From: Streptomyces cinnabarinus
GTDB lineage: Bacteria > Actinomycetota > Actinomycetes > Streptomycetales > Streptomycetaceae
DNA: 64,000 nt
Assembly: GCF_027270315.1 (NCBI RefSeq)
Contig: NZ_CP114413.1
Span: forward strand, 2,418,001 to 2,482,000
Reading direction: 5' to 3'
The position numbers and the translations under genes are program-made. Below, piece after piece: positions 44,070-57,080 of this stretch (position 1 is the stretch's first letter; every line of letters starts with the position of its first letter). The notes under the pieces were generated by a model. That model was given only the letters and a program-made list of their open reading frames with translations, was not told where the DNA came from and ran no database searches.

Positions 44070-45944
44070 TCACAGGCTCGCGGGGCTGACGAAGGTGTAG
44101 CCCAGGGCCTTGATGCCCTCCACCGTCTCCCGCAACGGCTGGACCGGGAAGTACGGGTGGTAGAAGAAGCTGGCGAAGCCGTCCCGTACCGCGAGATTGG
44201 CCTTGGCCGAGGCGATCAGATCGGCCGGCAGGCGTGGCGGATGGTTGTTGTATTCCTCCGGCTCGTAATTCCCGATGTTTTCGGGAATCACCTTCGTCCC
44301 GTACACATCACGCACCACGTACGGGAAGAACTGCCCGATGAATCGGTTCGGATCCGACGAGACCCCACTGAGGGTTCCGGCGAAATAAAGCGATCGTTCG
44401 AGGCGGGCCGAATAGTTCGAACTGAAGACCTGGTAGTCGGTGGCCGAACCCGCGTAGTGCGGGGTGGTCCACAGTTGCGGACGGGGCAGCCCCGCCGCGG
44501 CGAACTCGGCGAGCGCGCTGTCGACCCGGCCCTGTGCCCAGGCGGCGGAGTCCCCGGCCACCGGTCCGTCGTAGATCACGCTGTTCGCGGAGTCCACATG
44601 GGCCCGGTAGAACTCGAAGTCGTCGCCGCTGACGCCGTTGTAGGGGTTGGCGGCGTTGCCGTACTGATGCGTGTAGCCGTGGTTCATCAGCACCGCGCCC
44701 CTGGCCAGCATGTACTTCAGTGCGTTGACCAGTTGGGGCCGGTCGGTCAGTTTGACCGTCTCCGGGACGCCGTTGTTGTAGGTGCCGTTCGGATCGGTGT
44801 AGACGGGGATCACGTTGATGCCGTACGGGATCTGCTGTCCGTACAGGTAGTCCGCGATGGCCCGCAGTTCGGACGGTTCGGAGTTGGGGCTGATGTCCTC
44901 CAGGCGCACGATCGCCCGGTGCCGTTCGGCGGTGGCCGGGGCGAGGGCGTCGAAGAGCAGGTCCTCGAAGACGATGACCCGGTCGCTCTCGGAGACGTAG
45001 GAGAAGGGGATCTCACCGACGTAGGTGAGGTTGGACGAGCGGACCGCCCAGCCGAAGGTGTGCCCGTTGGACGAGTCCAGGCCCTCGGCGACGCGGGTGA
45101 CCTGCGGATATCCGCCGCCGGTCAGGACGTTGGGGCGCAGTACCCCGCCGTCCTGCCCGGCCGGGATCTTCCGGGTGAGCGTCTGGCCCTTGTACGTCAC
45201 CTGAGTGACGGTGCCGACGGAGCCGCCGTCCTCGTAGTACGACGTCGTCGGGTCCCAGCCGTACTTCTGGGTGAACTGGGCGACGCCCACGGCGTTCGCC
45301 ATGTTCCAGATGTTGGCGCCCATCCAGGTCACGGGCTTGGTGGTGGTGAGCGCGTCCTGGTAGAAGGCGGCCGGGACCGCGTCCGGGACGTCGCAGCAGT
45401 AGTAGGTCGACCCGATGTAGATCGTGGCCGTGTACGACTCGACCAGGCCGGCGGTGTACTGCGAGACCGGCTTCGTGGTCACGCTGCCGAAGTGGCCCGC
45501 CAGGTTGGCCGCAGCCATGGCGTACAGCTCGCCGAGGTGCCCGTAGGGGCCCGCGGTGTCGTACAGGACGAGGGTGGTCGGTTCGGCGGCGGGGCCGATG
45601 TCGGCCGGGGAGATCAGCTCCGCCTGGCGGCTCACGGCGGAGGCGAGTGCGGATACGGATGCGGTGGCGGTCGCCGGGGTGACGGCCGCCGTGGTCCTGG
45701 CGCGGGCCCGGTCGTGGCGCGCCCTGTCGGCCTTGACCTGGGCCTTCGCCCAGCCCTTCAGGTCGACGCGGTTGAGCCCGGTCCGGGTGCCGCGCGATTC
45801 GCCGTGCCCGCGGTCCGGTCCGCCGGCCGCCTGCGCGCCGGCGGCCAGGAAGGTGCCGCTGAACAGCGCGGCAACGAGTAACAGAACCAGGGAAAGCCTC
45901 GAAAATCCCCATCTCCGAGGCCGGTTGAGTGGTCTCACGATCAT
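44070..45944 (-). CDS. secreted DUF2334 polysaccharide-deacetylase-like protein
   Basis: 624 residues, signal peptide (LVLLLVAALFSGTFLAAGAQ), a Thr/Ala-rich stretch, then a large extracellular domain and a C-terminal DUF2334 region. Deacetylase-like motifs: AIVRLEDISP, NHGYTHQYG, WTTPHYAGS and FFYHPY. DUF2334 proteins are divergent members of the carbohydrate esterase 4 fold. Start is uncertain between ATG here, GTG at 45938 (best spaced from GGGGGGA) and GTG at 45953. The 3' end is 7 bp before the GH113-like gene, so they are one unit. Base composition in part of the gene is lower in GC than its neighbours. Confidence 0.82.
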   Translation of the reverse strand: MIVRPLNRPRRWGFSRLSLVLLLVAALFSGTFLAAGAQAAGGPDRGHGESRGTRTGLNRVDLKGWAKAQVKADRARHDRARARTTAAVTPATATASVSALASAVSRQAELISPADIGPAAEPTTLVLYDTAGPYGHLGELYAMAAANLAGHFGSVTTKPVSQYTAGLVESYTATIYIGSTYYCCDVPDAVPAAFYQDALTTTKPVTWMGANIWNMANAVGVAQFTQKYGWDPTTSYYEDGGSVGTVTQVTYKGQTLTRKIPAGQDGGVLRPNVLTGGGYPQVTRVAEGLDSSNGHTFGWAVRSSNLTYVGEIPFSYVSESDRVIVFEDLLFDALAPATAERHRAIVRLEDISPNSEPSELRAIADYLYGQQIPYGINVIPVYTDPNGTYNNGVPETVKLTDRPQLVNALKYMLARGAVLMNHGYTHQYGNAANPYNGVSGDDFEFYRAHVDSANSVIYDGPVAGDSAAWAQGRVDSALAEFAAAGLPRPQLWTTPHYAGSATDYQVFSSNYSARLERSLYFAGTLSGVSSDPNRFIGQFFPYVVRDVYGTKVIPENIGNYEPEEYNNHPPRLPADLIASAKANLAVRDGFASFFYHPYFPVQPLRETVEGIKALGYTFVSPASL

Positions 45945-45952
45945 TCCCCCCA

Positions 45953-45974
45953 CTTTGCCAAGCTTTTGGCAAAG
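45953..45974. promoter_or_regulatory. 22-bp palindrome at the start of the DUF2334 gene
   Basis: CTTTGCCAA and TTGGCAAAG are exact 9-bp arms around GCTT. It overlaps the most upstream possible start of the DUF2334 gene and lies 154 bp from the divergent small membrane protein gene. A second inverted repeat (AGAAGGGTGT at 46016 and ACACCCTTCT at 46050) is in the same gap. Together they suggest a controlled divergent promoter. Confidence 0.65.
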
Positions 45975-46128
45975 AGTTTTTCCGGCAAGAAGTCACCGAT
46001 TGTTCTTGGCGATCAAGAAGGGTGTCAATGGGCCCAGCTCTTTTTACAAACACCCTTCTGAGGCGGCCCGGCGGTCTGCTACGTTCACCTTCGCGCGATG
46101 GGGACGCGCTGTGAAATGTGGGGGGACA

Positions 46129-46353
46129 ATGTATGGACGACCCGCGCTGGGGGCAATGTTGCCCCTGGCAGGGGCCATGGCCGCGCCGGAAGCGATACCC
46201 GGCCTGCCTTTGGCCAAAGCACTACAGGCAACGGCGGGAGCCGGATTCCTGCTGTACTGCCTGACCGCCTGTCTCATACTGATAGCCCGGACGCGACTGC
46301 GCAGACAGACCAGGAAAGCGCAGGTCAGCGCCGGGGGTGGCCATGATCATTGA
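46129..46353 (+). CDS. small membrane protein preceding the GT2 synthase
   Basis: 74 residues: a weakly hydrophobic start (PALGAMLPLAGAMAAPEA), one clear membrane helix (about 34-56, GAGFLLYCLTACLILIA), then a basic tail RTRLRRQTRKAQ. GGGGGGA lies just upstream of the ATG. It overlaps the start of the glycosyltransferase gene by 11 bases. Small partner subunits (IcaD, PgaD) assist GT2 synthases in poly-GlcNAc systems, and this protein is placed like one; no sequence similarity to them is claimed. Confidence 0.68.
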   Translation: MYGRPALGAMLPLAGAMAAPEAIPGLPLAKALQATAGAGFLLYCLTACLILIARTRLRRQTRKAQVSAGGGHDH

Positions 46354-47587
46354 GGTGCTGCTGTGGGCGGCCATCAGCCTGATCATGCTGGCCGGCTGCT
46401 ACAACACGAGTCTTTTCCTTCTCTCCCGCCGCAGAATTCGCCGCACCCGCACCGAGCGGAGAGAACGGTTCTATGTATTCCTGATCGCCTGTCTGAACGA
46501 AGAGCGTGTGCTTTCCGAAAGCCTGGCGCGTATCACCTCGCTGCCCGCCGGGAATTTCATGGCGCTGGTCATCGACGACGGCTCCGACGACCGCACCTCC
46601 GCGATCGCGCTGGCCGCCGACCCCGACCGGGTCCGGCTGCACCGGCGCACGCTGCCGAACGCACGCCGGGGCAAAGGCGCCGCGCTCAACGACGGAGTGC
46701 GCCACCTCAGGGAATCGGGACTGCTCGGCGGGCGCGACCCCGATGACATCGTCCTGTGCGTGGTGGACGCCGACGGCCGCCTCGACCCGCATGTCGTGCA
46801 GTCGGTGGACCCCTACTTCGACGACCCTCGTACGGGCGCGGTTCAGGTCTGCGTCCGTATGTACAACCGTCGCCAGGGGCTGCTCGCCCGCATGCAGGAC
46901 ATGGAGTTCGTCGTCTACGGCGACGTGTTCCAGAGCGCGCGCCGCTTCATCGGCAGCGTCGGCATGGGCGGCAACGGCCAGTTCATGCGGCTGTCCGCGC
47001 TCGACACCCTGGGCGGGGACGGCCCGTGGAGCGACAGCCTCACCGAGGACCTCGACCTCGGCGTCCGGCTGATCGCCAAGGGCTGGACCAACCAGCACTG
47101 CACCACCGCCTCGGTCTCCCAGCAGGCCGTGCTCAGCCTGCGGCGGCTGATCCGGCAGCGCTCACGCTGGTTCCAGGGACACCTGCAGTCGGCCGGACTC
47201 GTGCCGCTCATCCTGCGGGACGTGCCGACCCGGCCGGCGCTGGATCTGCTCTACCACCTGTCCAGCCCGGTGCTGATCCTGCTCACCTCGCTGCTCCCGC
47301 TGTCCTTCCTGGTCGCCCTGGGCGCCACCACCGTGGCCTCGGTCCAGCAGGGACAGCCGCTGGTGTCGCCCATGTGGCTGCTCGGCCCGTATCTGCTCTC
47401 GTTCACGGCCGCCTATGCCTACGGCTTCGTGTACGCGCGGCGTGAGCGGGATCTCGGCCTGGTGCGCTCGGTGCTGCTCGCCCATGTCTTCGTCTTCTAC
47501 GGCTACATCTGGTTCGCCGCCGGATGGTGGGGCTTCTGGCGGATGCTCACCGGCAAACGGACCTGGCTGAAGACCGCGCGCACCTGA
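46343..47587 (+). CDS. processive family 2 glycosyltransferase (polysaccharide synthase)
   Basis: 414 residues, one N-terminal membrane helix, a cytoplasmic GT-A domain and three or four C-terminal membrane segments, the layout of BcsA/IcaA/PgaC synthases. Catalytic motifs: DDGSDD (78-83), DAD (142-144), TED (234-236) and QRSRW (272-276, the QxxRW of processive enzymes). It should polymerise a beta-linked sugar and pass it through the membrane. Start is the ATG at 46343; a GTG six bases earlier is possible. It overlaps the small membrane protein and is followed 108 bp later by a UDP-GlcNAc 2-epimerase gene. Confidence 0.9.
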   Translation: MIIEVLLWAAISLIMLAGCYNTSLFLLSRRRIRRTRTERRERFYVFLIACLNEERVLSESLARITSLPAGNFMALVIDDGSDDRTSAIALAADPDRVRLHRRTLPNARRGKGAALNDGVRHLRESGLLGGRDPDDIVLCVVDADGRLDPHVVQSVDPYFDDPRTGAVQVCVRMYNRRQGLLARMQDMEFVVYGDVFQSARRFIGSVGMGGNGQFMRLSALDTLGGDGPWSDSLTEDLDLGVRLIAKGWTNQHCTTASVSQQAVLSLRRLIRQRSRWFQGHLQSAGLVPLILRDVPTRPALDLLYHLSSPVLILLTSLLPLSFLVALGATTVASVQQGQPLVSPMWLLGPYLLSFTAAYAYGFVYARRERDLGLVRSVLLAHVFVFYGYIWFAAGWWGFWRMLTGKRTWLKTART

Positions 47588-47695
47588 CGTCTTCGCCCGT
47601 CCGCCCGCTCTCGCTCGTCGCTCTGTCGCTCTCTCATCTCTCCTTTCACCCTTACGCGCGGCCCTGCGACCGCGCGCGCCCAAGGGGGGCTTGCC

Positions 47696-48838
47696 ATGTC
47701 CACACTTCCGTCAGCCGTGCCCGTACGCGCCATGCTGGTGCTCGGTACCCGGCCCGAAGCCATCAAGCTGGCGCCGGTGGCCCGCTCCATGGCCGTCGGC
47801 ACGCATTTCGAACCGGTGGTCGTCACCACCGGCCAGCACCGCGAGATGCTGCACCAGATGCTCGGCCTGCTCGGCGTCTCCAGCCGGATCGCGCTCGATG
47901 TGATGCGCAGCCGCCAGCAGCTCTCCGACCTGACCGCCCGGCTGGTCGCCGAACTCGGGGAGGTGATGCGGCTGCAGCGGCCGGACCTGGTCGTGGTGCA
48001 GGGGGACACCACCACCGCGCTGGCCGGGGCGCTCGCCGCGTTCTACGAGAAGATCCCGGTCGCCCATGTGGAGGCCGGACTGCGCACCGGCGTCATCGAC
48101 AACCCGTTCCCGGAGGAGCTCAACCGCTGTCTGATCGGCCGGATCGCCCGCTGGCACTTCGCCCCGACCCCGCGCGCGGCCCGGCATCTGACCGACGAGG
48201 GCGTGCCGAAGGAGCAGGTCTTCGTCACCGGCAACACCGTGATCGACAACCTGCTGTGGGTGCTGGCCGAGGGCACCGGCGCCTCCGCGTTCCGCACCCC
48301 GGCCAAGCGGATCCTGGTCACCCTGCACCGGCGGGAGAACCAGGGCGAGCGGATGCGCGGGATGGGCCGGGCGCTGCGCCGGCTGGCCGGGCGGGGGGAT
48401 GTGGAGATCGTGCTGCCGCTGCATCTGAGCCCGGCGGTGCGGGAGGCGCTGCTGCCCGAACTCGACGGCCACGACGGCATCTCGCTGGTGGAGCCGCTGG
48501 ACTATCTGGACTTCGCGGCCACGCTCGCCGAGTGCGATCTGGTGCTCACCGACTCCGGCGGCATCCAGGAGGAGGCGCCGAGCCTCGGCAAGCCCGCCCT
48601 GGTGCTGCGGACCACGACCGAGCGCCCGGAGGCGGTGGAGGCGGGCGCGGCCCGGCTGATCGGAACCGATCCGGAGGTCATCGTGCAGGCGGCCGGGGAG
48701 CTGCTGGACGACCGGGCGCTGTACCGGCGGATGGCGGGGGCGGGCAATCCGTTCGGCGACGGCCGGGCCGCGGACCGCGTACTGGCCCAGCTGGCCGAGG
48801 ACTTCGCCGCGGATGTGCCTCTCGACGCGACGGTCTGA
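47696..48838 (+). CDS. UDP-N-acetylglucosamine 2-epimerase (WecB-like)
   Basis: Interconverts UDP-GlcNAc and UDP-ManNAc. 380 residues of GT-B fold with LVLGTRPEAIKLAP at the start, QGDTTTALAGALAAF, VAHVEAGLRTG, PFPEELNR and the late DSGGIQEEAPSLGKP motif, all typical of non-hydrolysing bacterial epimerases. AAGGGGGG is seven bases before the ATG. Next to a GT2 synthase it may supply UDP-ManNAc for a surface glycan; Streptomyces also need UDP-ManNAc for wall teichoic acids, so a housekeeping paralogue may exist elsewhere. Confidence 0.92.
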   Translation: MSTLPSAVPVRAMLVLGTRPEAIKLAPVARSMAVGTHFEPVVVTTGQHREMLHQMLGLLGVSSRIALDVMRSRQQLSDLTARLVAELGEVMRLQRPDLVVVQGDTTTALAGALAAFYEKIPVAHVEAGLRTGVIDNPFPEELNRCLIGRIARWHFAPTPRAARHLTDEGVPKEQVFVTGNTVIDNLLWVLAEGTGASAFRTPAKRILVTLHRRENQGERMRGMGRALRRLAGRGDVEIVLPLHLSPAVREALLPELDGHDGISLVEPLDYLDFAATLAECDLVLTDSGGIQEEAPSLGKPALVLRTTTERPEAVEAGAARLIGTDPEVIVQAAGELLDDRALYRRMAGAGNPFGDGRAADRVLAQLAEDFAADVPLDATV

Positions 48839-48855
48839 GAGCCATACTCGTCCGT

Positions 48856-49509
48856 ATGACTCGCTCACTCCTGCGTGGCGTCCTGCTGGCGGTGACGCTC
48901 GCCGGGGTGCTGGCCATCACCCTGAGCCAGTGCGGTTCCGGCGAACCGTCACCGCCGGTGTCCCCGTGGGCCGACGGTTCCGTGCACGGCCGCTGGCTGT
49001 CGGTGTTCAACGGCCACGGCACCAACTCGGGCGACGACGACTCGCTGACGCTGTCGCCGATGCCCGCGGAGGACCCGGGGACCACGCATGCGGGACTCGT
49101 GGTGAGTACGGCGTCGTACACCGACGTCCGCTTCGAGGCCCGGATGCACACGGTCGAGCAACTGCGCGAGCCCGACCCCAATCCCTGGGAGGTGCCGTGG
49201 CTGGTGTGGGCGTACACCGATCCGGAGCACTTCTACTACGTCACCCTCAAGCCCAACGGCTGGGAGCTGGGCAAGCGGGATCCCGCCTACCCGGGCGGGC
49301 AGCGGTTCCTGGCCACCGGGCACGAGAGGTACGAGGTGGGTGACTGGCACGAGGTGCGGGTGGAGCAGGACGGGGCGTCGGTCACGGTCACCGTGGACGG
49401 GGACCGGCTGGTGGAGTTCACCGACTCCGAACGCCCTTACCTGGAGGGGAAGGTGGGGGCGTACACCGAGGACGCCACGGTGCGGTTCGAAGGGCTGAGG
49501 GCCCGGTGA
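48856..49509 (+). CDS. membrane-anchored LamG/DUF1080-like beta-sandwich protein
   Basis: 217 residues with an N-terminal hydrophobic segment (about 6-22) ending LSQC; the residue before the cysteine is Gln, so a lipoprotein anchor is uncertain. The rest is a concanavalin-like beta sandwich resembling DUF1080/LamG domains: TDVRFEARMHTVEQL, YYVTLKPNGWELGKRD and YEVGDWHEVRVEQDG, which in such folds bind or cleave glycans. Seventeen bases after the epimerase stop, same strand, then a terminator, so it closes the locus. Confidence 0.8.
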   Translation: MTRSLLRGVLLAVTLAGVLAITLSQCGSGEPSPPVSPWADGSVHGRWLSVFNGHGTNSGDDDSLTLSPMPAEDPGTTHAGLVVSTASYTDVRFEARMHTVEQLREPDPNPWEVPWLVWAYTDPEHFYYVTLKPNGWELGKRDPAYPGGQRFLATGHERYEVGDWHEVRVEQDGASVTVTVDGDRLVEFTDSERPYLEGKVGAYTEDATVRFEGLRAR

Positions 49510-49515
49510 AAATTT

Positions 49516-49563
49516 GACGGCGCCTGCCCGGTCGTCCGGTCGGGGACAAGGGCAGGCGCCGTC
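49516..49563. terminator. bidirectional terminator between the sugar locus and gltD
   Basis: Perfect 14-bp stem GACGGCGCCTGCCC / GGGCAGGCGCCGTC with a 20-base loop, between convergent genes. Confidence 0.87.
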
Positions 49564-49617
49564 TGTGTTCCGTACGCCTTTGTACGGGACGTCTCTTGAA
49601 CGGTCCTCGACGGACCG

Positions 49618-51073
49618 TCAGACCATCAGTGACCTGTCGGTCGGGCGGATCGGGGCCGGCAGGTCGCTGGCTCCGGTCAGGAAGCGGTCCACGCCACGGG
49701 CGGCCGAGCGGCCCTCGGCGATGGCCCACACGATCAGCGACTGGCCGCGGCCCGCGTCACCGGCGACGTACACGCCCGGCACGTTGGTCTGGAAGTCGGC
49801 GTCGCGGGAGATGTTACCGCGCTCGTCGAGGTCCAGGCCGAACTGCTCGACTAGGCCGTTCTCCCGGTCGGTGCCGGTGAAGCCCATGGCGAGGGTGACC
49901 AGCTGGGCGGGGATCTTCCGCTCGCTGCCCGGCTTCGGGGTCAGCTTGCCGTCGATGAACTCCACCTCGGTGAGGTGCAGCCACTGGACGTTGCCGTCCT
50001 CGTCGCCCTCGAAATGGGTGGTGGAGACGGAGTAGACCCGCTCACCGCCCTCCTCGTGCGCCGAGGTGACCTTGTAGAGCATCGGGAAGGTCGGCCAGGG
50101 CTGGGAGACCGCGTTCCGCTCCTCGTTCGGGCGGGGCATGATCTCCAGCTGCGTCACCGAGGCCGCGCCCTGACGGTGGGCGGTGCCCACGCAGTCGGCG
50201 CCGGTGTCGCCGCCGCCGATGACGACGACGTGCTTGCCCTCGGCCGAGATCGGGGTGGTGACGTAGTCGCCCTCCTGGACCTTGTTGGCCAGCGGCAGGT
50301 ACTCCATCGCCTGGTAGATGCCCGTCAACTCGCGCCCGGGGACGGGGAGATCACGAGCGGTGGTGGCACCGGCGGCGATGACGACGGCGTCGTACCGCTT
50401 CTTGAGGTCGGTCGCCTTGAGGTCGCGGCCGATCTCGATACCGGTACGGAAGCGGGTGCCCTCCGCGCGCATCTGCTCGATACGGCGGTTGATGTGCCGC
50501 TTCTCCATCTTGAACTCGGGGATGCCGTAGCGCAGCAGGCCGCCGATACGGTCCGCGCGCTCGTAGACGGCGACCGTGTGGCCGGCCCGGGTCAGCTGCT
50601 GGGCGGCGGCGAGGCCGGCCGGGCCCGAGCCGATGACCGCGACGGTCTTGCCGGACAGCCGCTCGGGCGCCTGCGGGGCGACGTCACCGGTCTCCCACGC
50701 CTTGTCGATGATGGAGACCTCGACGTTCTTGATGGTGACGGCCGGCTGGTTGATGCCGAGCACACACGCCGACTCACAGGGAGCGGGGCAGAGGCGACCG
50801 GTGAACTCCGGGAAGTTGTTGGTCGCGTGCAGCCGCTCGGAGGCGGCCTCCCAGTCCTCGCGATAGGCGAAGTCGTTCCACTCCGGGATCAGGTTCCCGA
50901 GCGGACAGCCGTTGTGGCAGAACGGGATGCCGCAGTCCATGCAGCGGCTGGCCTGCTTGCTGATGATCGGCAGCAGGGAGCCGGGGACGTAGACCTCGTT
51001 CCAGTCCTTCAGGCGCACGTCGACGGGGCGGGACTTGGCGACCTCGCGGCCGTGGTTCAGAAAGCCCTTCGGG

Positions 51074-51081
<8 letters not shown>
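49618..51081 (-). CDS. gltD: glutamate synthase, small subunit
   Basis: Beta subunit of NADPH-glutamate synthase, supplying electrons to GltB. 487 residues. N-terminal Fe-S cysteines in CMDCGIPFCHNGCPLGN (47-63) and CPAPCESAC, FAD-binding VIGSGPAGLAAAQQL near 148, NADPH-binding VVIGGGDTGADCVG near 292 and a second FAD signature VYVAGDAGRGQSL. The ATG overlaps the gltB stop region by 8 bases, so the two subunits are coupled. Confidence 0.97.
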
Positions 51082-55666
<4,585 letters not shown>

Positions 55667-55744
55667 CGGCTCTCCCGTCGTCGTCAGTGGCATTTAGCTG
55701 GTGCCGAGGGACGACGTTGGCCCTCTGCGTTGATCCGCGCTGTG

Positions 55745-55789
55745 TGATCTGCGGTGATCACTGGCTGATCAAAATTTCGTGCAGGTTAC
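55745..55789 (-). promoter_or_regulatory. GATC-repeat block and GlnR-like half box upstream of gltB
   Basis: TGATC occurs at 55745, 55755 and 55766 (10- and 11-bp steps), so on one face of the helix. Next to it, read on the gltB strand, is GTAAC-CTGCAC-GAAAT, which matches the GlnR half-site pattern GTnAC-N6-GAAAC except the last base. The block lies 80-125 bp upstream of the gltB ATG. GlnR control of nitrogen genes is known in Streptomyces; control of gltB here is only suggested. Confidence 0.5.
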
Positions 55790-55799
55790 ATGATGGAGC

Positions 55800-56044
55800 G
55801 GTTCTCGGGAACCGGATACACCGTTCCAACATGCGGACACCGTGGGGTGACGGCGGGGCCGCGCGAAGCGGCCGAAAAGTATTGGGGACCGACGAGGACA
55901 AGATCGATCAGATCGGTGCCAGTCGGCGGTGGCGAGGGGGGCGTCGTCGCCCACCTCACTCAGGCGCGCGGCAGGCACCATTGCCCACAGCGCTTACGGC
56001 TCATGCCCGGTGGTTAACCATTCGAAACCAGCGAGTAACGGCTA
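55800..56044. other. intergenic stretch between gltB control region and VIT
   Basis: I see no gene, RNA or clear repeat here. The open frames are short and lack coding bias. It belongs to a 411-bp gap whose other parts are the gltB upstream block and a hairpin. Confidence 0.6.
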
Positions 56045-56066
56045 CTTATGCGGCCCATCGCATAAG
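56045..56066 (-). terminator. hairpin after the VIT gene
   Basis: CTTATGCG / CGCATAAG form a perfect 8-bp stem with a 6-base loop, 11 bp beyond the VIT stop codon on the same strand. No T tract follows, so it is a weak terminator or an RNA-end structure. Confidence 0.5.
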
Positions 56067-56077
56067 TTCCAGTCGCA

Positions 56078-56809
56078 CTATCCTACGGCCGTTCCGAACA
56101 GGCTGCCCAGGGCGTACGTCACACCGGCCGCGGCGCCACCCAGGGCAAGTTGCCGCAAACCGCTGTACCACCAGGTCCGCGCGGTCACCTTGGCCACGAC
56201 CGCACCGCAGGCGAAGAGCCCGAAGAGAGCCAGCAGTACGGCGGGCCAGAGCGCGGTCGCCCCGAGCAGATAGGGCAGCACCGGCAGCAGCGCACCCAGC
56301 GCGAAGGCGCCGAAGGACGACACGGCGGCGACGGTGGGCGAGGGCAGGTCACCCGGGTCGATCCCGAGCTCCTCCCGGGCGTGTATCTCCAGGGCCTGCT
56401 CAGGATCCCGGGAGAGCTGCCGGGCGACCGCGTCGGCGAGCTCGGCATCCACCCCGCGAGCCCGGTACAGAGCGGCCAACTCGGCCTCCTCGTCCTCCGG
56501 ATGCTTACGAAGCTCGCGCCGCTCGACATCCAGCTCGGCCTCGACCAGCTCCCGCTGTGAGGCGACGGACGTGTACTCGCCCGCGGCCATCGAGAAAGCG
56601 CCGGCGGCGAGCCCCGCGAGCCCGGTCAGCACCACCGCCTGATGACCGACCTGACCGCCGGCGACACCGGTCATCAGGGCGAGGTTGGAGACGAGCCCGT
56701 CCATGGCGCCGAAGACGGCGGGGCGCAGCCAGCCGCCGTTGACGTCGCGGTGCGTGTGGTTGTCACGGTGCGCCTCATGGAGCGCGGCCTCGGTCTCGAT
56801 GATCGCCAT
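56078..56809 (-). CDS. VIT1/CCC1-family iron/manganese transporter
   Basis: 243 residues with about five membrane helices and a cytoplasmic helical insert rich in acidic residues (about 78-135, VEAELDVERRELRKHPEDEE). Family features: RPAVFGAMDGLVSNLALMTG at the start and LAAGAFSMAAGEYTSVASQ. Proteins of this family move Fe(II) or Mn(II) out of the cytoplasm or into stores, and protect from iron excess. Two iron-box-like sites lie in its promoter region. Divergent from the ADP-ribosylglycohydrolase operon. Confidence 0.88.
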   Translation of the reverse strand: MAIIETEAALHEAHRDNHTHRDVNGGWLRPAVFGAMDGLVSNLALMTGVAGGQVGHQAVVLTGLAGLAAGAFSMAAGEYTSVASQRELVEAELDVERRELRKHPEDEEAELAALYRARGVDAELADAVARQLSRDPEQALEIHAREELGIDPGDLPSPTVAAVSSFGAFALGALLPVLPYLLGATALWPAVLLALFGLFACGAVVAKVTARTWWYSGLRQLALGGAAAGVTYALGSLFGTAVG

Positions 56810-56830
56810 GGGTCAGGGTCCCCCTCGAAC

Positions 56831-56849
56831 TTAGGAAAGGCTAAGTTTG
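56831..56849. promoter_or_regulatory. iron-box-like site 1 (DmdR1/IdeR type)
   Basis: TTAGGAAAGGCTAAGTTTG matches the actinobacterial iron-box consensus TTAGGTTAGGCTAACCTAA at 13 of 19 positions, with strong cores TTAGG and GGCTAA. It starts 22 bp before the VIT start codon. Match made by eye. Confidence 0.6.
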
Positions 56850-56911
56850 GACAAGTTCTATTCTTCGACAACAGCAAATGTACGCCGCGAATTCCGCCCC
56901 CGCCAGCAAGG

Positions 56912-56930
56912 AAAGGCTGGGCTAACCTGC
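56912..56930. promoter_or_regulatory. iron-box-like site 2 (DmdR1/IdeR type)
   Basis: AAAGGCTGGGCTAACCTGC matches the same consensus at 13 of 19 positions with the core GGGCTAACCT. It lies between the divergent VIT and ADP-ribosylglycohydrolase genes, 150 bp upstream of the latter. Confidence 0.55.
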
Positions 56931-57080
56931 GGTTTTGCATGATTCCGCTCATCCGATTGAGACTCTGCACAGATGTCGACCGGGTGACGCTGAGCTCACG
57001 AAGGCTCTCCCGTTCCCCTCCCGTGGGACACATCCGCAAAGGGCTCCGCGCCCTGGGAGCCCCCGGAGGAGAGGCCGCGT

